18,179 nucleotides of DNA from JAGXLC01 sp964461045 (GCA_964461045.1 CAYWSJ010000068.1:1-18179), one strand, 5' to 3'; positions 6,839 to 15,109 are shown, counted from the first letter of the stretch. Made by a program: numbers and translations. The notes: generated by a model not told the origin, from the sequence alone.

Positions 6839-7537
6839 TTATTCCACATATTTCTGAATTATTTCCTTTTTCATTTTTTGTACTCCTGTACCTGCTTTTT
6901 CTCTGATATACGTGATATTTTTCTCTCCGGAAGCATGGACAGCATTCGGATCAACAAGGTAAACCGGAACCCCGGAAGGAACAAAATCAAGCAATCCTGC
7001 TGCAGGATAAACCTGGAGGGAAGTCCCAACAACAGCATATATTTCTGCCTGCCCTGATAATTCTGCAGCATCCCGAATAGCAGGAACAGCCTCCCCAAAC
7101 CATACTACATGAGGTCGTAGTTGTGAACCTTTTTCACAGGTATCTCCAGGATTTAATTCCGGGCCTTCAATATCATAAATCAAACCCGGATCTGCAGTAC
7201 TACGCGCTTTTCTTATTTCACCATGCAGGTGCAATACTTTTGAACTTCCTGCACGCTCATGCAAGTCATCAACGTTTTGGGTAATAATCTGCACATCAAA
7301 ATAATTTTCCAGATCAGCCAGCGCTTTATGAGCCTCGTTTGGCTCTGAATTCAATAATTGTTTACGCCTTTCATTATAAAAACGCAGAACCAGTTCAGGA
7401 TCTCTTTCCCATGCCTCAGGACTAGCCACCTCTGTAACATCATACTGTTCCCACAGGCCTCCCATATCCCGAAAAGTTTTCAGCCCACTTTCCGCGCTTA
7501 TTCCCGATCCGGTCAAAACTACCAGTTTCTTTCTCAT
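6839..7537 (-). CDS. cobB: SIR2 family NAD-dependent protein deacylase (CobB-like)
   Basis: A 232-residue cytoplasmic sirtuin that removes acyl groups from lysines using NAD. NAD-binding GSGISAESGLKTFR at 10-23, TQNVDDLHERAG at 86-97, catalytic histidine in HLHG (His105), RPHVVWFGE at 141-149 and GTSLQVYPAA at 171-180. Tyr54 and Arg57 in FYNERR match the Tyr-xx-Arg pair that lets SIRT5/CobB-type (class III) sirtuins remove succinyl or malonyl groups. The four zinc-binding cysteines of many sirtuins are missing; the insertion between the catalytic His and RPHVVWFGE carries a single cysteine, Cys134. It is the first gene of the unit with the MlaE/MlaF-like genes, which gives no obvious functional link. 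Confidence 0.94.
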   Translation of the reverse strand: MRKKLVVLTGSGISAESGLKTFRDMGGLWEQYDVTEVASPEAWERDPELVLRFYNERRKQLLNSEPNEAHKALADLENYFDVQIITQNVDDLHERAGSSKVLHLHGEIRKARSTADPGLIYDIEGPELNPGDTCEKGSQLRPHVVWFGEAVPAIRDAAELSGQAEIYAVVGTSLQVYPAAGLLDFVPSGVPVYLVDPNAVHASGEKNITYIREKAGTGVQKMKKEIIQKYVE

Positions 7538-7596
7538 ACAAATTATCCTGTTAAAGTATACCTAGCTGTAAAATTAAAATTTGTATTGCTGGAAAC

Positions 7597-7604
7597 CAAA
7601 TTTA
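7597..7604 (-). promoter_or_regulatory. Candidate -7 box for the sirtuin operon
   Basis: The minus strand reads TAAATTTG, an exact match to TAnnTTTG, 60 bases before the sirtuin start. There is no good -33 TTTG at the usual spacing, so this is a weak call. Confidence 0.3.
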
Positions 7605-7730
7605 AAGGGAAATAACAAACCAATGAATTAAAAATTAATTTATCCGGCAGAGTATTAAAAATATTAATCCATTCCTGTGAATTATGGGCAGCATTTATTA
7701 ACTTACACCTAAATATTTAAACTCTCGGAT

Positions 7731-10544
7731 ATGTATACGGTTATTTTGCTTATTCTTGTCTTTTTAGGTATTAGGTTGATATACCTCGGTATTCAAAATA
7801 CAAAAAAAAGAAAGATCATTACAGGTGCAGTCATACTCGGATTGACAGCCTTGTTTTTTTGGTTTATGTCATTCTGGGCCGATAAGTTATGGTTCGATTC
7901 TGCAGGGTTTGGTCAGCGTTTTTGGCTGGAGATCATAACCAAAGCGGCACTTATTCTAACAGGAGCTATAATTAGTTTCATCCTGGTTTATTATTTGACA
8001 CGTCCTATAAGAAAAGAAAACATATTTTATCATTACCTTGGGCTGGGAATTGGAGTTCTATATGGAGTTATCTGGGGACATTCAAACTGGGACCTGGTGC
8101 TTAGATTCTTCAACCGGGTAACTGCAGGAATAACCGAGCCAATTCTGAATCAAGATGCCTCGTTTTACCTTTTCAACCTTCCATTTTATGAAGAAATACT
8201 CAACTTCATTATCATTATTTTCATTATCAGCGCTGGCGCTGTTTTGCTTTCCATGTTATCAGGCAACCGAAATGGACCGGTAAAAACAGACATCCACGTT
8301 GCTACAAAAAAAGAAGGCAGGATGCTTATTCTTGGCGGTTCTGCCTTGTTCTTTCTTTTAGCAATACAAAAATACATCGCACGATTCGACATTCTGTTTT
8401 CAGATTTCGGATCGGTTGCTGGCCCTGGCTGGACAGATGTGCATGTTAAATTGCCAGGTTTATTGATAACTGCAATTCTTACGCTTATTATCGGACTTAT
8501 ATTCGCTTTCCCGGCCTGGAGAAACAAGATAGCAAAATTCCTACAGAAAAAGAACGTTCCTTATGAAAGGAACACACCTGCTGTTTTTGGAATACTTTTC
8601 GGAAGTATGCTTGTGGTATGGTTGCTTGTTCTGAATATTATTCCCGGCGGCTTTCAATGGCTCAGAGTTGAACCGAATGAAATAACCATGGAAAGTCCTT
8701 ACATTAAAAACAATATCGATTTAACACGCTATGCATTTGAATTAAATAATATTGAAGAGAAGGAATACCCTGTTTCAGAAACCTTTAACCAGAAAACCGT
8801 AGACGAAAATCCGGGCGTTTTTTCAAATATCCGGCTCTGGGACTGGCGCGCACTGGATGAAGTTTATAAACAATTCCAGGAAATCCGGCTATATTACGAG
8901 TTTGAAAATATTGACATAGACAGGTATTATATCGATAGTACCTACCAGCAGGTTATGGTTTCTGCAAGAGAAATGGAAACAGGCAACCTGCCGGAGCAAA
9001 GCAAAACCTTTGTAAACAAAAGATTTAAATATACCCACGGTTATGGAATTACACTGACAAAAGTAAATGAGTTTACAGAAAACGGTTTACCTAATCTGCT
9101 TATAAGAGACATTCCCCCAAAACATAAATACCCCGAACTGGAAGTGAAGAGACCTGAGATTTATTATGGAGAGTTAACAAACTCCCATGTAGTAAGCAAT
9201 TCAGATGAGAAAGAGTTTGATTACCCCAGTGGAGACAAAAATGTATATACAAACTATGATGGAAATGGGGGCGTACAATTAACCAATCTGTGGCGCAAAT
9301 TTCTTTTTGGTTGGAAATTTGACGGTACACGCTTCTTTTTCTCCGGTTATCCTAATGAAAATAGCCGTATTATGTTCAATAGAAACATCAGGGAAAGAGT
9401 AAATAAGATTGCTCCATTTCTTAAATTTGACAGGGATCCGTATGTGGTTTTGGCAGATGGAAATCTTTACTGGATTATAGATGCCTATACAACCTCCAGA
9501 TCGTTTCCATACAGCAAAAGTTACGACTCGAGAGAAACAATTGAATTCCAGGAAGGAGATACAAAAAGAGAATTAAACACACGAGTTGCCAGTCATCTTC
9601 ACGGTGTTAACTATATGAGAAATTCTGTAAAAATTACCATAAATGCATTCAATGGTAACATGGATTTTTACGTATTCAATGAGGAAGATCCAATTATTAA
9701 TGTCTGGCAAAAAATTTTCCCGGATATGTTTCAGGGGAAAGATGAAATGCCAGAAGAATTAAGTTCTCACATAAGATATCCTATTGACAAAATGCTGGTT
9801 CAGGGACAGGTATATGCAAAGTATCACATGACTGATCCTACAGTATTTTATAACCAGGAAGACTTATGGGTAAGAGCAACTGAAAAATATTACAGTTCAA
9901 TTAAACCTGTAGAACCTTATTATATCATCTGGGAAAGACCTGAATCTAAAAAACCTGAATACGTGCTGATGCAGCCCTTCACACCTAAAAACCGCCAGGT
10001 ACTGATCGGATGGGTTGCGGGTATGTGCGACGGGGAAAATTATGGCAATTTCCTTGCTTATAAATTCCCAAAAGAAAAAAGAATTTTAGGACCGCAACAA
10101 GTCGAAACCAAAATAGATCAGGATGCCAATCTTTCTGGGCAGCTTACACTCTGGGATCAGAGAGGCTCAAATGTAATCCGCGGTAATGTGTTGGCAATTC
10201 CTGTAAACAACACAATTATATATGTTGAACCCATTTATTTACAATCAGAAACAGCAGCATATCCCGAATTAAGATTGGTGGCTGTAATGCATAATGACCA
10301 ATTAAGCTATGCCACCAATTTTGAAGATGCTCTTAAAGGAATCTTTTCAGAAGAAGTCGCCCCAAAAGTACCACTTAAGAAAAAAGAAGAAAGAAAAGAA
10401 AGTTCAGGTGAACTAATAAAACAGGCAAATCAGGCGTTGAATGACTATCTTAAACTTACAGGTGAAGGGAACTTCGAGAAGGCTGCCAAAGCAATGAAAA
10501 AATTAAAAAATACTTTAAATCAATTAGAAGAAAACAAAAATTAA
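7731..10544 (+). CDS. UPF0182 family integral membrane protein
   Basis: A 937-residue protein of the UPF0182 (COG1615) family, of unknown function. The N-terminal third is membrane-embedded with about seven to eight hydrophobic helices (near 3-21, 29-48, 68-89, 100-116, 157-177, 198-213, 242-262, 283-304). The remaining 600 residues form a large, probably extracytoplasmic domain. The junction LRVEPNEITMESPYIKNNID (311-330) and the later LWDWRAL are hallmark stretches of the family. The C-terminus (about 870-937) is highly charged and helical. It is full length, stands alone between a divergent sirtuin operon and a convergent gene pair, and is followed by a strong hairpin terminator. Confidence 0.92.
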   Translation: MYTVILLILVFLGIRLIYLGIQNTKKRKIITGAVILGLTALFFWFMSFWADKLWFDSAGFGQRFWLEIITKAALILTGAIISFILVYYLTRPIRKENIFYHYLGLGIGVLYGVIWGHSNWDLVLRFFNRVTAGITEPILNQDASFYLFNLPFYEEILNFIIIIFIISAGAVLLSMLSGNRNGPVKTDIHVATKKEGRMLILGGSALFFLLAIQKYIARFDILFSDFGSVAGPGWTDVHVKLPGLLITAILTLIIGLIFAFPAWRNKIAKFLQKKNVPYERNTPAVFGILFGSMLVVWLLVLNIIPGGFQWLRVEPNEITMESPYIKNNIDLTRYAFELNNIEEKEYPVSETFNQKTVDENPGVFSNIRLWDWRALDEVYKQFQEIRLYYEFENIDIDRYYIDSTYQQVMVSAREMETGNLPEQSKTFVNKRFKYTHGYGITLTKVNEFTENGLPNLLIRDIPPKHKYPELEVKRPEIYYGELTNSHVVSNSDEKEFDYPSGDKNVYTNYDGNGGVQLTNLWRKFLFGWKFDGTRFFFSGYPNENSRIMFNRNIRERVNKIAPFLKFDRDPYVVLADGNLYWIIDAYTTSRSFPYSKSYDSRETIEFQEGDTKRELNTRVASHLHGVNYMRNSVKITINAFNGNMDFYVFNEEDPIINVWQKIFPDMFQGKDEMPEELSSHIRYPIDKMLVQGQVYAKYHMTDPTVFYNQEDLWVRATEKYYSSIKPVEPYYIIWERPESKKPEYVLMQPFTPKNRQVLIGWVAGMCDGENYGNFLAYKFPKEKRILGPQQVETKIDQDANLSGQLTLWDQRGSNVIRGNVLAIPVNNTIIYVEPIYLQSETAAYPELRLVAVMHNDQLSYATNFEDALKGIFSEEVAPKVPLKKKEERKESSGELIKQANQALNDYLKLTGEGNFEKAAKAMKKLKNTLNQLEENKN

Positions 10545-10564
10545 TAATCTGACATCTATAATAA

Positions 10565-10603
10565 AAATTCCCCTGTCCTTTAAAGATAAGAACAGGGGAA
10601 TTT
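10565..10603. terminator. Bidirectional terminator between UPF0182 and the Cys-rich gene
   Basis: A perfect 12-bp inverted repeat (AAATTCCCCTGT at 10565-10576 and its complement at 10592-10603) around a 15-base loop lies 21 bases after the UPF0182 stop. A/T-rich flanks on both sides suit termination of both convergent units. The left arm contains the CCTGTCCT motif that also occurs in other intergenic dyads of this window. Confidence 0.85.
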
Positions 10604-10650
10604 AATTTATAATTATTTTCTGCGTAAATTAAAAAAAACACGTTTCTTTT

Positions 10651-10878
10651 CTAGCTGCAATCCCAGCATTCATCATAATATTCTTCACAGTAATCCTGTG
10701 TGGAGTAACAATAATCTCCACCACCCCACCAGGGCGTATCAGAAGGACACTCCTCATCATCAGGGCAATTCCAAAATGCTCCTGTACAGGAAGTCATTCC
10801 ATAAACTGTAAGAGCTACAACAGAAAAAATCAAAATAAAATTTCTCAGGTTTTTAAAAGCATTCTTTCTCATAAGCAT
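10651..10878 (-). CDS. Small cysteine-rich putative lipoprotein
   Basis: A 75-residue protein I cannot place in a known family. The N-terminus is basic, followed by a hydrophobic helix (about 13-28) and a lipobox-like GMTSC, so Cys31 would be the lipidated residue after signal peptidase II cleavage. The mature part is only about 45 residues, rich in acidic and aromatic residues, with six more cysteines (38, 44, 57, 64, 71, 74), enough for three disulfides. MLM at the start leaves two possible initiator codons; the second would remove two residues. It begins 4 bases after the MauE-thioredoxin stop, so the two are co-expressed. The neighbour suggests that its disulfides are made, reduced or rearranged outside the cytoplasm by that protein. 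This is an inference. Confidence 0.7.
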   Translation of the reverse strand: MLMRKNAFKNLRNFILIFSVVALTVYGMTSCTGAFWNCPDDEECPSDTPWWGGGDYCYSTQDYCEEYYDECWDCS

Positions 10879-10882
10879 TAAT

Positions 10883-11809
10883 TTATTTGTTACTAAATGA
10901 TCTCAGAAAGTACCCTGAAGGCATTTCTGAGTTAATTATTTTTGTAATTGTATTGTTCTTAACAAAAAAAGCAATGGGTACTTTGTCAGTGATCTCTCCA
11001 ATCTTCTCCGGTGTCGTTTCTTTTATATCTAAATCGTTATAGTATTTATGAAAATTTCTTTTATACTGGGCGGTGCCAGTGGCTATTAAAACCGATCTGT
11101 CAACAATTCCGTATTCCTCATAACTCTTTACATTTTCTATAGAATTCCAGCAATGCGGACATCCATATGAAAAAACATAAAAAACATAGGTGGAATCAGA
11201 AGAAGTATTGCCATATTCGGACAAAATAGTTTGATTTATACTCTTTTGATGGAAGTTATGTTCCTTATCTGACTCATACATCAATAATTGCTTATCTTCG
11301 GATACCGATCTGTATTCAAATCCCAAACCTGCAATAAAACTTGTAGATATAACAAACAATGCTAAAATTAAAACCTTCCATATTCTCTCATTACTAATTT
11401 TTTTATAAGAGGGAATCTGTTTCCACAAATAAAAAGTTAGTACAATTAAAATTATATTTCTTATATAAACAGAAAGAGAACTCATATTCATAGATGAGAC
11501 AGAACCAAAACATCCGCAATCTGTAACATCATTGAAAATATTTCCATAGGCATAGATAATTGTAAGTCCAATAAACATAATCATACTTACAAATGCGGAA
11601 AATTTTGGAAAAATCTGTAATATAAGATTTACAGCCAAAACAATCTCGGCTAGTACAATAAATGGTGCCAGAAAATACAAATTTCCTATGCCATAACTGA
11701 TGATCAAGTCCTCAAAAGAACTCATATCCAACAATTTACCAAACCCGGAAATAAATAAAATAAGCCCTACTATAATAGAAAAAATATGGGTCGTAAAATC
11801 CTTACTCAT
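10883..11809 (-). CDS. MauE/DoxX-like membrane protein fused to a thioredoxin-like domain
   Basis: A 308-residue fusion. The N-terminal half has four membrane helices (near 8-26, 43-64, 70-88, 114-129) in the arrangement of MauE/DoxX-like redox membrane proteins, with CGC at 98-100 in DCGCFG, the usual MauE cysteine motif. A fifth helix (143-161) leads to an extracytoplasmic thioredoxin-like domain with active site CPHC at 217-220 (FSYGCPHCW) and a proline-containing VPIAFF segment (277-282) at the cis-Pro position. The layout recalls VKOR-thioredoxin fusions and suggests electron exchange between the membrane CxC and the CPHC site. The gene directly downstream encodes a seven-cysteine lipoprotein, a plausible substrate. 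Confidence 0.82.
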   Translation of the reverse strand: MSKDFTTHIFSIIVGLILFISGFGKLLDMSSFEDLIISYGIGNLYFLAPFIVLAEIVLAVNLILQIFPKFSAFVSMIMFIGLTIIYAYGNIFNDVTDCGCFGSVSSMNMSSLSVYIRNIILIVLTFYLWKQIPSYKKISNERIWKVLILALFVISTSFIAGLGFEYRSVSEDKQLLMYESDKEHNFHQKSINQTILSEYGNTSSDSTYVFYVFSYGCPHCWNSIENVKSYEEYGIVDRSVLIATGTAQYKRNFHKYYNDLDIKETTPEKIGEITDKVPIAFFVKNNTITKIINSEMPSGYFLRSFSNK

Positions 11810-11915
11810 TTGCTTGAATTACCTACTTTTAAATTTTTGCCTGCTTTGTTGTAAAAATAACAATTTATAATTGTTGACAAAATTTTTTCCCTCTTAAATA
11901 CAGGAAAGGTGACTG

Positions 11916-11948
11916 TTTTTATACGAAAAGCAACATTTTTTGTACGAA
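11916..11948. promoter_or_regulatory. Tandem direct repeats, possible activator sites
   Basis: TTTTTATACGAA (11916-11927) and TTTTTGTACGAA (11937-11948) differ at one base and start exactly 21 bp apart, two helical turns. They lie 107-139 bases upstream of the MauE-thioredoxin start. The spacing resembles tandem sites bound by LytTR-type regulators, but no such gene is in the window and the core was not matched to a consensus. Confidence 0.4.
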
Positions 11949-12222
11949 GCTTTTTTCTTTGATATTAAAAAGGATAACCCCGTCCTTTAGTGCAGTAATT
12001 CAAATGCCTCTTTCGTCTATGATTTCTATAAATTTTTTATCTTAATTTACTTAATTTAAAGAAATCTGAGGGAAATTATAGTTTAACTTATCCCAAGCCC
12101 TAAAGATAGGACAGGGCAAGTGAAATAAAATCTTTAAAATTTGGTGAGGTAAAAATTCCGAATCAATAGTTATTTGTAATCAATCTAAACAATCAATTTA
12201 AGATAAATTTATCCGATATTTT

Positions 12223-12254
12223 TTTGGCAAAACAAAAAAGTATTGTTTATTTTG
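12223..12254 (+). promoter_or_regulatory. Promoter of the ferredoxin-like gene
   Basis: TTTG at 12223-12226, a 20-base spacer, then TTATTTTG at 12247-12254. This is the Bacteroidota -33/-7 layout with one mismatch in the -7 box (TAnnTTTG). The predicted start of transcription is a few bases downstream, inside a perfect 14-bp palindrome, GGTAATTAATTACC (12254-12267), a candidate operator. Confidence 0.55.
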
Positions 12255-12281
12255 GTAATTAATTACCGAAATTCATATAAA

Positions 12282-13214
12282 ATGAAAAGAGAAATAATAA
12301 AAATTAATGAAGAAAAATGCAATGGCTGCGGATTATGCATTCCTAACTGCCATGAAGGGGCTTTGCAGTTAATTGATGGTAAGGCACGACTTATCAGTGA
12401 TTTGCGCTGCGATGGACTGGGTGCTTGCATCGGACATTGCCCACGCGGTGCTATTACAATTGAAGAACGTGAAGCTGCACCTTATGATGAGGAATTAGTT
12501 ATAAAGGAAATGATCCCAAAAGGAAAAAACACCATCATCGCACATTTAAGACATCTCAAAGACTACAAAGAATTTGGGTATCTCAAACAGGGCGTTCGTT
12601 ACCTGCAAGAGCACCGGGAAGAACTGGATTTCAACCTGGATGAGACAGTAGCAAAAGTGCATGGCGACAACCAGGAAAAGAAGAAAGAACCTGTTATGGC
12701 ACATGAACATACTGAAGAAAATGGATGCCAGAACCATCACCATGATGGAGGCGGCTGCCCTGGTAGTCAGTCAAAATCATTAGCTCCACCCAAAAATACA
12801 GCAGACAAACAGGAAACGAAAGTGGAAGCTTCTTCAAACCTAAACCATTGGCCGGTACAGATGCACCTGATAAATCCGGGCGCGCAGCAGTATCAAAACG
12901 CAGACCTCTTGTTGGCTGCAGATTGTGTTGCTTTTTCCATGGGAAATTTTCACCAGAAATATCTAAAAGGAAAAGCGCTGGCTATCGCATGCCCCAAATT
13001 AGACTCAAACAAGGAAGTATATGTACAGAAACTAATTGCCCTCATTAATGAGGCAAAGGTTAATACACTCACTGTAATGAAAATGGAGGTGCCCTGTTGT
13101 GGTGGTATTCTCCAAATGGCACAGATGGCCCTTGAAAATGTACAAAGAAAGGTACCAATAAAGGCTATCACAGTAAGTATAGAAGGAGAAGTTAAATCAG
13201 AAGAGTGGTTATAA
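12282..13214 (+). CDS. 4Fe-4S binding protein, Hcp-associated ferredoxin
   Basis: A 310-residue protein that probably delivers electrons to the hybrid cluster protein encoded next. ATG at 12282 is chosen because the sequence from there begins with the ferredoxin fold and because the promoter falls just upstream; a TTG at 12243 would lie inside the promoter. Cluster 1 is canonical (CNGCGLCIPNC, Cys13, 16, 19, 23). The second motif CDGLGACIGHCP has Cys43, 49 and 53 but Leu46 where the second cysteine is expected. A linker of about 120-185 is rich in His and Cys (HEHTEENGCQNHHHDGGGCPG). The C-terminal domain (about 188-300) carries ADC (215), ACPK (237) and PCC (272-273), likely a further redox or metal site. 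Orthologues next to hcp occur in anaerobes. Confidence 0.85.
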   Translation: MKREIIKINEEKCNGCGLCIPNCHEGALQLIDGKARLISDLRCDGLGACIGHCPRGAITIEEREAAPYDEELVIKEMIPKGKNTIIAHLRHLKDYKEFGYLKQGVRYLQEHREELDFNLDETVAKVHGDNQEKKKEPVMAHEHTEENGCQNHHHDGGGCPGSQSKSLAPPKNTADKQETKVEASSNLNHWPVQMHLINPGAQQYQNADLLLAADCVAFSMGNFHQKYLKGKALAIACPKLDSNKEVYVQKLIALINEAKVNTLTVMKMEVPCCGGILQMAQMALENVQRKVPIKAITVSIEGEVKSEEWL

Positions 13215-13358
13215 TTCCTTTATAATTAATTGACTGCAAGCAATAATAAACTTAACTTTATTAAAATACAGATAAGTCAAAATTAAACCACTTACTTAAT
13301 AATTAATTAATCAAAAGGACAAAAATCAAATTGTTAAATCACAAAAATAATTACTACT

Positions 13359-15026
13359 ATGGATGCTAAGATGTTTTGTTTTCAATGCCAGGAAGCTGCA
13401 AAAAATACAGGATGCACAATAAAAGGCGTTTGCGGCAAGTCAGATGAAGAAGCCAATATGATGGACTTATTGGTTTATATTATCAAGGGAATTTCAATAT
13501 TTTCTCAGAAAGCCAGGGAAAATAATGTGGATTATGACAAAGAAACCACTGATCGATTCGTAATTGATGGTTTGTTTGCTACAATTACCAATGCTAATTT
13601 TGATAAAGAAGCTATCACAGAATATGTAAGAAAAGGGTTGGATATAAGAAACGACATCAAACTAAATTTAAAACAGGCCGGTATTGAATATAAAAACAAT
13701 GACCTTCACGATGCTGCTACTTGGCAGGGATTTACTCCAGATGAATTCGAAAGAAAAGGTCAGGCTATCGGTGTGCTGGATACAGAGAACGAGGATATCC
13801 GATCACTAAGAGAACTAATCATATACGGAGTAAAGGGAATAGCAGCTTATGCAGAGCATGCGCATAACCTGGATCATAAAAGCGAAGACATTTACAACTT
13901 CATGCAGGATGCCCTCGTAGCTACTACAAATGACGACCTTGGTTCGGACGATCTTATTAACTGGGTTATGGATACAGGGAAACACGGAGTAGACGTAATG
14001 GCCCTGTTGGACAAAGCCAACACAAGCGCTTACGGTCATCCGGAAATCAGCGAAGTGAACATAGGCGTAGGCGATCGTCCGGGAATCCTCATCAGCGGAC
14101 ACGACCTGAAAGACATGGAAGAACTGCTTGAGCAAACCAAAGACTCAGGTGTAGATGTGTATACTCACAGCGAAATGCTTCCGGCCAACTATTATCCGGC
14201 ATTTAAAAAGTATAACCACTTTGTGGGAAATTACGGAAATTCCTGGTGGAAGCAGAAAGAAGAGTTTGAAACCTTCAACGGTCCGATTCTCTTCACAACC
14301 AATTGTATTGTTCCTCCTTCGAAAAATGCTACTTACAAAGAGCGAATTTATACAACCGGTGCATCAGGACTGGAAGGTTGTACTCATATCCCCGAAAGAG
14401 AAGACGGCAAACCTAAAGATTTCTCTCAGATCATAGAACATGCGAAGAAATGTGATCCGCCAAAAGAAATTGAAACCGGTAAAATCGTAGGTGGATTTGC
14501 ACACAACCAGGTTGAGCAACTAGCAGATAAAGTAGTTGATGCGGTTAAGAGCGGTGCGATTAAAAAGTTTTTCGTCATGGCTGGCTGCGACGGACGGTTC
14601 AAGAGCCGTGAATACTATACCCGCTTTGCGGAAGAATTACCAAATGATACAGTAATATTAACTGCAGGATGTGCCAAGTATCGATACAACAAACTCGATC
14701 TTGGAGATATCGGAGGAATACCGCGAATCCTGGATGCAGGACAGTGCAACGATTCCTATTCACTGGCAGTTATTGCTCTCAAGCTAAAAGAAATATTCAA
14801 AATGAACGATATCAACGAACTGCCAATTGAATACAACATTGCCTGGTATGAACAGAAAGCTGTAATTGTATTGCTGGCCCTTCTCTACCTGGGTGTAAAA
14901 GATATCAAACTGGGACCCACATTACCGGCCTTCTTATCTCCAAATGTAGCAAATGTATTGGTAGACAAATTTGGAATAAGCGGAATTAACAATGTGGAAG
15001 AAGACATGAAAGCCATGATGGCTTAA
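13359..15026 (+). CDS. hcp: Hydroxylamine reductase / hybrid cluster protein (class I)
   Basis: Cytoplasmic iron-sulfur enzyme, 555 residues, that reduces NO and/or hydroxylamine and protects against nitrosative stress. The N-terminal cluster ligands are Cys7, Cys10, Cys19, Cys25 (C-x2-C-x8-C-x5-C), the class I pattern of strict anaerobes. All hybrid-cluster ligands known from the Desulfovibrio protein are present with a constant offset of four: His248, Glu272, Cys316, Cys410 (the persulfide cysteine), Cys438, Cys463, Glu498 and Lys500. It follows the ferredoxin-like gene by 144 bases with no terminator seen between, so it may be co-transcribed or have its own promoter. A strong terminator follows. 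No truncation. Confidence 0.98.
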   Translation: MDAKMFCFQCQEAAKNTGCTIKGVCGKSDEEANMMDLLVYIIKGISIFSQKARENNVDYDKETTDRFVIDGLFATITNANFDKEAITEYVRKGLDIRNDIKLNLKQAGIEYKNNDLHDAATWQGFTPDEFERKGQAIGVLDTENEDIRSLRELIIYGVKGIAAYAEHAHNLDHKSEDIYNFMQDALVATTNDDLGSDDLINWVMDTGKHGVDVMALLDKANTSAYGHPEISEVNIGVGDRPGILISGHDLKDMEELLEQTKDSGVDVYTHSEMLPANYYPAFKKYNHFVGNYGNSWWKQKEEFETFNGPILFTTNCIVPPSKNATYKERIYTTGASGLEGCTHIPEREDGKPKDFSQIIEHAKKCDPPKEIETGKIVGGFAHNQVEQLADKVVDAVKSGAIKKFFVMAGCDGRFKSREYYTRFAEELPNDTVILTAGCAKYRYNKLDLGDIGGIPRILDAGQCNDSYSLAVIALKLKEIFKMNDINELPIEYNIAWYEQKAVIVLLALLYLGVKDIKLGPTLPAFLSPNVANVLVDKFGISGINNVEEDMKAMMA

Positions 15027-15046
15027 TCATAAACAGTAAAATGAAT

Positions 15047-15083
15047 CCTGCAGGATAATTTATAAACATCCTGCAGGTTTTTT
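15047..15083 (+). terminator. Rho-independent terminator of hcp
   Basis: CCTGCAGGAT (15047-15056) and ATCCTGCAGG (15068-15077) form a perfect 10-bp stem around an 11-base loop, followed by six Ts, 20 bases after the hcp stop codon. Confidence 0.92.
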
Positions 15084-15109
15084 ATGTAACAAAAGATAAA
15101 AGAATAAAT

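Larger units (their letters stand above)
11810..12281. other. Long divergent intergenic region
   Basis: About 470 AT-rich bases between the divergent MauE-thioredoxin and ferredoxin-like genes, with no coding sequence that I can support. It holds two near-identical 12-mers 21 bp apart (11916-11948), a half-palindrome CCCCGTCCTTTAG (11978-11990), a small dyad GCCCT...AGGGC (12097-12117) and the promoter of the ferredoxin-like gene at its right end. Confidence 0.7.

Noticed and set aside
12183..12204. ATCTAA half-site and imperfect dyad upstream of the ferredoxin-like gene, similar to the sqr operator
   Set aside because: The right half does not match TTAGAT at the required spacing, and a 6-mer is expected often in such AT-rich DNA.
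12243..12281. Upstream TTG start of the ferredoxin-like gene
   Set aside because: It falls inside the predicted -7 box and palindrome, and the added residues have no family support.
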